Shown: positions 5,906 to 7,468 of the stretch, in pieces | Layout: each line of letters opens with the position of its first letter | How positions within the stretch are numbered: the first letter of the stretch is position 1 | Assembly (NCBI GenBank): GCA_027030825.1 | Contig: JALVEM010000458.1 | Span: 1-7,468 of the forward strand | DNA length: 7,468 bases | Source: Thiohalobacter sp. | GTDB taxonomy: Bacteria > Pseudomonadota > Gammaproteobacteria > Thiohalobacterales > Thiohalobacteraceae | Reading direction: 5' to 3' | Translations under genes and position numbers: made by a program | Notes under the pieces: generated by a model | The model's input: only the letters and a program-made list of their open reading frames with translations | What the model was told of the DNA's origin: nothing | The model's database searches: none

Positions 5906-6676
5906 TCAACTGCTCTGTTCCACCATGTAGGTGACGGCATCGAGCAGGTCCTGCTCGCTGCAGCTCATGCAGGTGCCCTTGGGGGGCATCGCCTTGTAAC
6001 CCTGGATGGCATGCTTCAGCAGGGTTTCCATCCCCTGGGCGATGCGCGGCGCCCAGGCCGCCTTGTCGCCGATCTTCGGTGCACCGGCCGCGCCCGTGCC
6101 GTGACAGGCAAAGCAGGACGACTGGACGATCTTCTCGCCATGCACGGCATCTCCCTTGAGGTTGTCACCCGAAGCGGCGGCAGGCGCAGCTGCCGGTGCA
6201 GGTGAAGGAGCAGAGGCCTGACTCTGGCCACCGGCACTCACACCGCTCTGGCTCAGCATGTAATTGATCGCACCCTCGAGTTCGGCTTCCGTACAGTCTG
6301 CGCAGGTGCCCTTGGGCGGCATGGCCTTGAAGCCCTGGGCGGCGTGCTGCAGGAGGGTCTTCATGCCCTGTGCTGCGCGCGGCGCCCAGGCCGCCTTGTC
6401 ACCCACTTTCGGCGCGCCGGCCACGCCCGCGCCGTGACAGGCCACACAGGTACTGTCGTAGATCTGCTTGCCGCTGCGTCCTGTGCTCGTGGCAGCGGAA
6501 GCGACCTGTGCCTCGGCAGCCGGAGCAGCCTTTTTCGGTTTTGCCACCACCACGGTGCCGATGGGGCGAATGTTCTCCTCGACGACCTTCTGCTGCATCG
6601 CATCGGCCGCCATGGCCACCCCCGACCACAGGCCCGCCGCCAGCATCAGGAACCCCGCATGATTCGCTCGCTTCAT
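5906..6676 (-). CDS. Periplasmic di-haem tandem cytochrome c5-type protein
   Basis: This 256-residue protein has a signal peptide (MKR, hydrophobic core, cleavage near AMA-AD at 23/24). An N-terminal segment containing VVEENIRPIGTVVV (31-44) resembles the start of cytochrome c5 proteins. An Ala/Pro-rich linker leads to two homologous haem domains. Domain 1 has CVACH (77-81), axial Met candidate M119 in KAMPPKGTC, and C125/C128. Domain 2 has CFACH (188-192), M230 and C236/C239. The second CxxC after the Met ligand, probably a disulphide, is the c5 hallmark and separates it from c4. A flexible Ala/Pro/Ser linker (about 145-172) joins the domains. c5 proteins carry electrons to terminal oxidases or reductases; the partner here is unknown. 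ATG 6676 is chosen for the signal peptide and for AGGGAGAG just upstream; an in-frame ATG at 6820 would bury the signal sequence. The class is clear; a gene symbol is not justified. Confidence 0.93.
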   Translation of the reverse strand: MKRANHAGFLMLAAGLWSGVAMAADAMQQKVVEENIRPIGTVVVAKPKKAAPAAEAQVASAATSTGRSGKQIYDSTCVACHGAGVAGAPKVGDKAAWAPRAAQGMKTLLQHAAQGFKAMPPKGTCADCTEAELEGAINYMLSQSGVSAGGQSQASAPSPAPAAAPAAASGDNLKGDAVHGEKIVQSSCFACHGTGAAGAPKIGDKAAWAPRIAQGMETLLKHAIQGYKAMPPKGTCMSCSEQDLLDAVTYMVEQSS

Positions 6677-6714
6677 CTTTCTCTCCCTTGCCGCATGAGA
6701 ATTCCGGGGAGCAG

Positions 6715-6723
6715 AGTATATCA
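6715..6723 (-). promoter_or_regulatory. Extended -10 promoter element of the cytochrome gene
   Basis: On the - strand this reads TGATATACT, the TGn extension plus TATACT (5 of 6 to TATAAT). It lies about 40 bases upstream of the chosen ATG at 6676 and would give a leader of roughly 30 bases. No good -35 is seen at 16-18 bases spacing, which is common for extended -10 promoters. It also supports the 6676 start over 6820, since the longer frame would begin upstream of this promoter. Confidence 0.5.
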
Positions 6724-6834
6724 GGATGTTCTGGAAGACTCCGCCTCCGCTCAAGTGCCGGTGGAAGTGGCCGATATCCCGAATGAAGGAGACTCGTTCA
6801 CATCCAGGGACGGCAGGCATCGGGAGCCGCCGTC

Positions 6835-7110
6835 ATGCAGATCACGACCACAACCGGACCGCCAGCGCCCCTTCCGGCCCAGGAAGGTGCACCGCTGTCA
6901 CCACAGGCAACCCGGGCGGCGGTGACGCCCCGCCCCGTGCTTCAGCCAGCCGTGCCCGAACGCCCGGCACGTGATCCCAGGATGCGCAGACAAAGAGGCG
7001 ACGGCGATGCGGATTCGCCAAGGGCCGACGATCCGAATCGGACGGACGACTCACCTGCCTCTCCGGCGGCAACGGATTCGAGAGGGCGCCTGCTCGATGT
7101 CCTTGCATGA
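6835..7110 (+). CDS. Small disordered Pro/Arg/Asp-rich protein, function unknown
   Basis: This 91-residue product has about 16 prolines, many Arg and Asp residues, no Cys and no aromatic residues (no F, W or Y). It is almost certainly intrinsically disordered. It opens MQITTTTGPPAP, contains a very polar stretch (about 46-80) and ends with a short aliphatic motif, GRLLDVLA. I do not recognise a family. GGGAG at 6822-6826, eight bases before the ATG, supports the start. The stop is nine bases before the next gene, so they probably form an operon. Given the neighbour's resemblance to flagellar axial proteins it may be a partner of that protein, but this is only context. An opposite-strand frame of similar size exists (6842-7108). 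I favour the + strand because of the ribosome binding site and the tight spacing. Confidence 0.6.
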   Translation: MQITTTTGPPAPLPAQEGAPLSPQATRAAVTPRPVLQPAVPERPARDPRMRRQRGDGDADSPRADDPNRTDDSPASPAATDSRGRLLDVLA

Positions 7111-7119
7111 GGAAGTTCC

Positions 7120-7356
7120 ATGAAGATCACCGGCACCATGCACACGGCCATCTCCGGCCTGCAACAGGGAAGACGGCGGATGAGGGAGGCTGCCGGTCGA
7201 CTTGCCGATCCGCAGCAGATGTCGGCTGACTCGCCTGCCAGTCCGGTGCCTGCACTGCTCGAGCTGAAGGCCGGAGAACGGCAGTCCCTGCTCGCCATCC
7301 GTGTCCTGCAGGCTGAAGACGAGCTGCTCGGCCGGTTACTGGACGAGAAGGCCTGA
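7120..7356 (+). CDS. Miniature flagellar rod/hook-like axial protein (putative)
   Basis: The product is 78 residues. The N-terminal part (MKITGTMHTAISGLQQGRRR, 1-20, then REAAGRLADPQQ) resembles the start of flagellar rod and hook proteins, which read as ALSGLQA...ANNIAN. The C-terminal part (LLELKAGERQSLLAIRVLQ, 46-64, then EDELLGRLLDEKA) resembles their C-terminal helix, where family members read like V-E-x-I-x-x-x-x-x-Y-x-A-N-x-K-V-x-x-x-x-D-E-M-L-G-x-L-L-D. In full-length proteins these helices flank a large middle domain; here only about 12 residues (SADSPASPVP and surroundings) separate them. The N-terminal ANNIAN-type motif is degenerate (AGRLADPQQ). Short proteins of this plan exist in proteobacteria, often annotated as flagellar basal-body rod-like. 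A ribosome binding site (AGGAAG, 7110-7115) lies just before the ATG. Similarity is by eye, so the assignment is tentative. Confidence 0.65.
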   Translation: MKITGTMHTAISGLQQGRRRMREAAGRLADPQQMSADSPASPVPALLELKAGERQSLLAIRVLQAEDELLGRLLDEKA

Positions 7357-7468
7357 CTGCCTCAGCAGCTTGTCGGGCCCGGGTTCTCGTGGTCGGCAGC
7401 CCGGTGGCTCGACCCTGATTCAGACAGGCCGATCAGTCCACGTCGCCGGCATCCACGAGACAATCCCG
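7357..7468. other. 3' flank without a supportable feature
   Basis: No credible gene starts here. A 7-base inverted repeat (ACGAGAA 7343-7349 with TTCTCGT 7384-7390) is separated by a long, poorly paired stretch and has no T tract. A - strand frame entering from beyond the window would stop at 7433-7435, giving 11 residues, too few to judge. A neighbouring gene may end here. Confidence 0.4.

Noticed and set aside
6677..6820. N-terminal extension of the cytochrome gene to the in-frame ATG at 6820
   Set aside because: It would place 48 residues before a clear signal peptide and extend upstream of the likely promoter. The ATG at 6676 has a good ribosome binding site.
6942..7298. - strand frame of 118 codons overlapping both small 3' genes
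   Set aside because: It has no recognisable motif, and the two + strand genes have ribosome binding sites, tight spacing and family-like sequence in the second.
7343..7390. ACGAGAA/TTCTCGT inverted repeat after the mini rod-like gene
   Set aside because: The arms are 34 bases apart, the interior pairs poorly and there is no T tract. I cannot distinguish it from chance.
7433..7468. Possible C-terminal end of a - strand gene entering from the right edge (RDCLVDAGDVD, then stop)
   Set aside because: Eleven residues are too few to recognise a family or judge coding character.

Overview
The window reads as a chromosomal segment of a high-GC gammaproteobacterium, plausibly of the Chromatiales/Ectothiorhodospiraceae type. 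This rests on three proteins: a YqcC (DUF446) protein, a family I know from Gammaproteobacteria; a Rep helicase collinear with E. coli Rep; and a periplasmic cytochrome c5-type protein. The genus is inference. I see no RNA gene, insertion sequence, CRISPR array or phage gene.

Layout. Positions 1-747 hold no credible gene. They are packed with REP-like imperfect palindromes of two families, followed by a short periodic TTCCGTG-type repeat. Next come three overlapping + strand genes: a YkgJ-type cysteine-cluster protein (748-1401), a small Sel1-repeat protein (1382-1816) and YqcC (1803-2114). A - strand gene (2127-3656) converges on them. It encodes a membrane-anchored M48-peptidase-like protein with a C-terminal TPR-like region, and its HEXXH zinc site appears to have been lost. 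It is divergent from rep (3868-5874, +). Rep converges on a secreted di-haem tandem cytochrome c5 (5906-6676, -), and a perfect 15-bp inverted repeat that begins inside the last rep codons separates the two. Divergent from the cytochrome, two small + strand genes (6835-7110 and 7120-7356) are 9 nt apart. The first is a disordered Pro/Arg/Asp-rich protein. The second looks like a miniature flagellar rod/hook-type axial protein, with the N- and C-terminal helices but no middle domain. The last 112 bases hold nothing I can support.

How they work together. ykgJ-sel1-yqcC look like one translationally coupled unit of unknown joint function. Rep is housekeeping (replication restart and removal of roadblocks). 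The cytochrome is a periplasmic electron carrier. The two small 3' genes look like a pair. No established multi-gene pathway spans the window. The most interesting items are the M48-like protein without HEXXH, the mini flagellar-rod-like gene with its disordered partner, the dense REP array, and the tandem duplication in the cytochrome.
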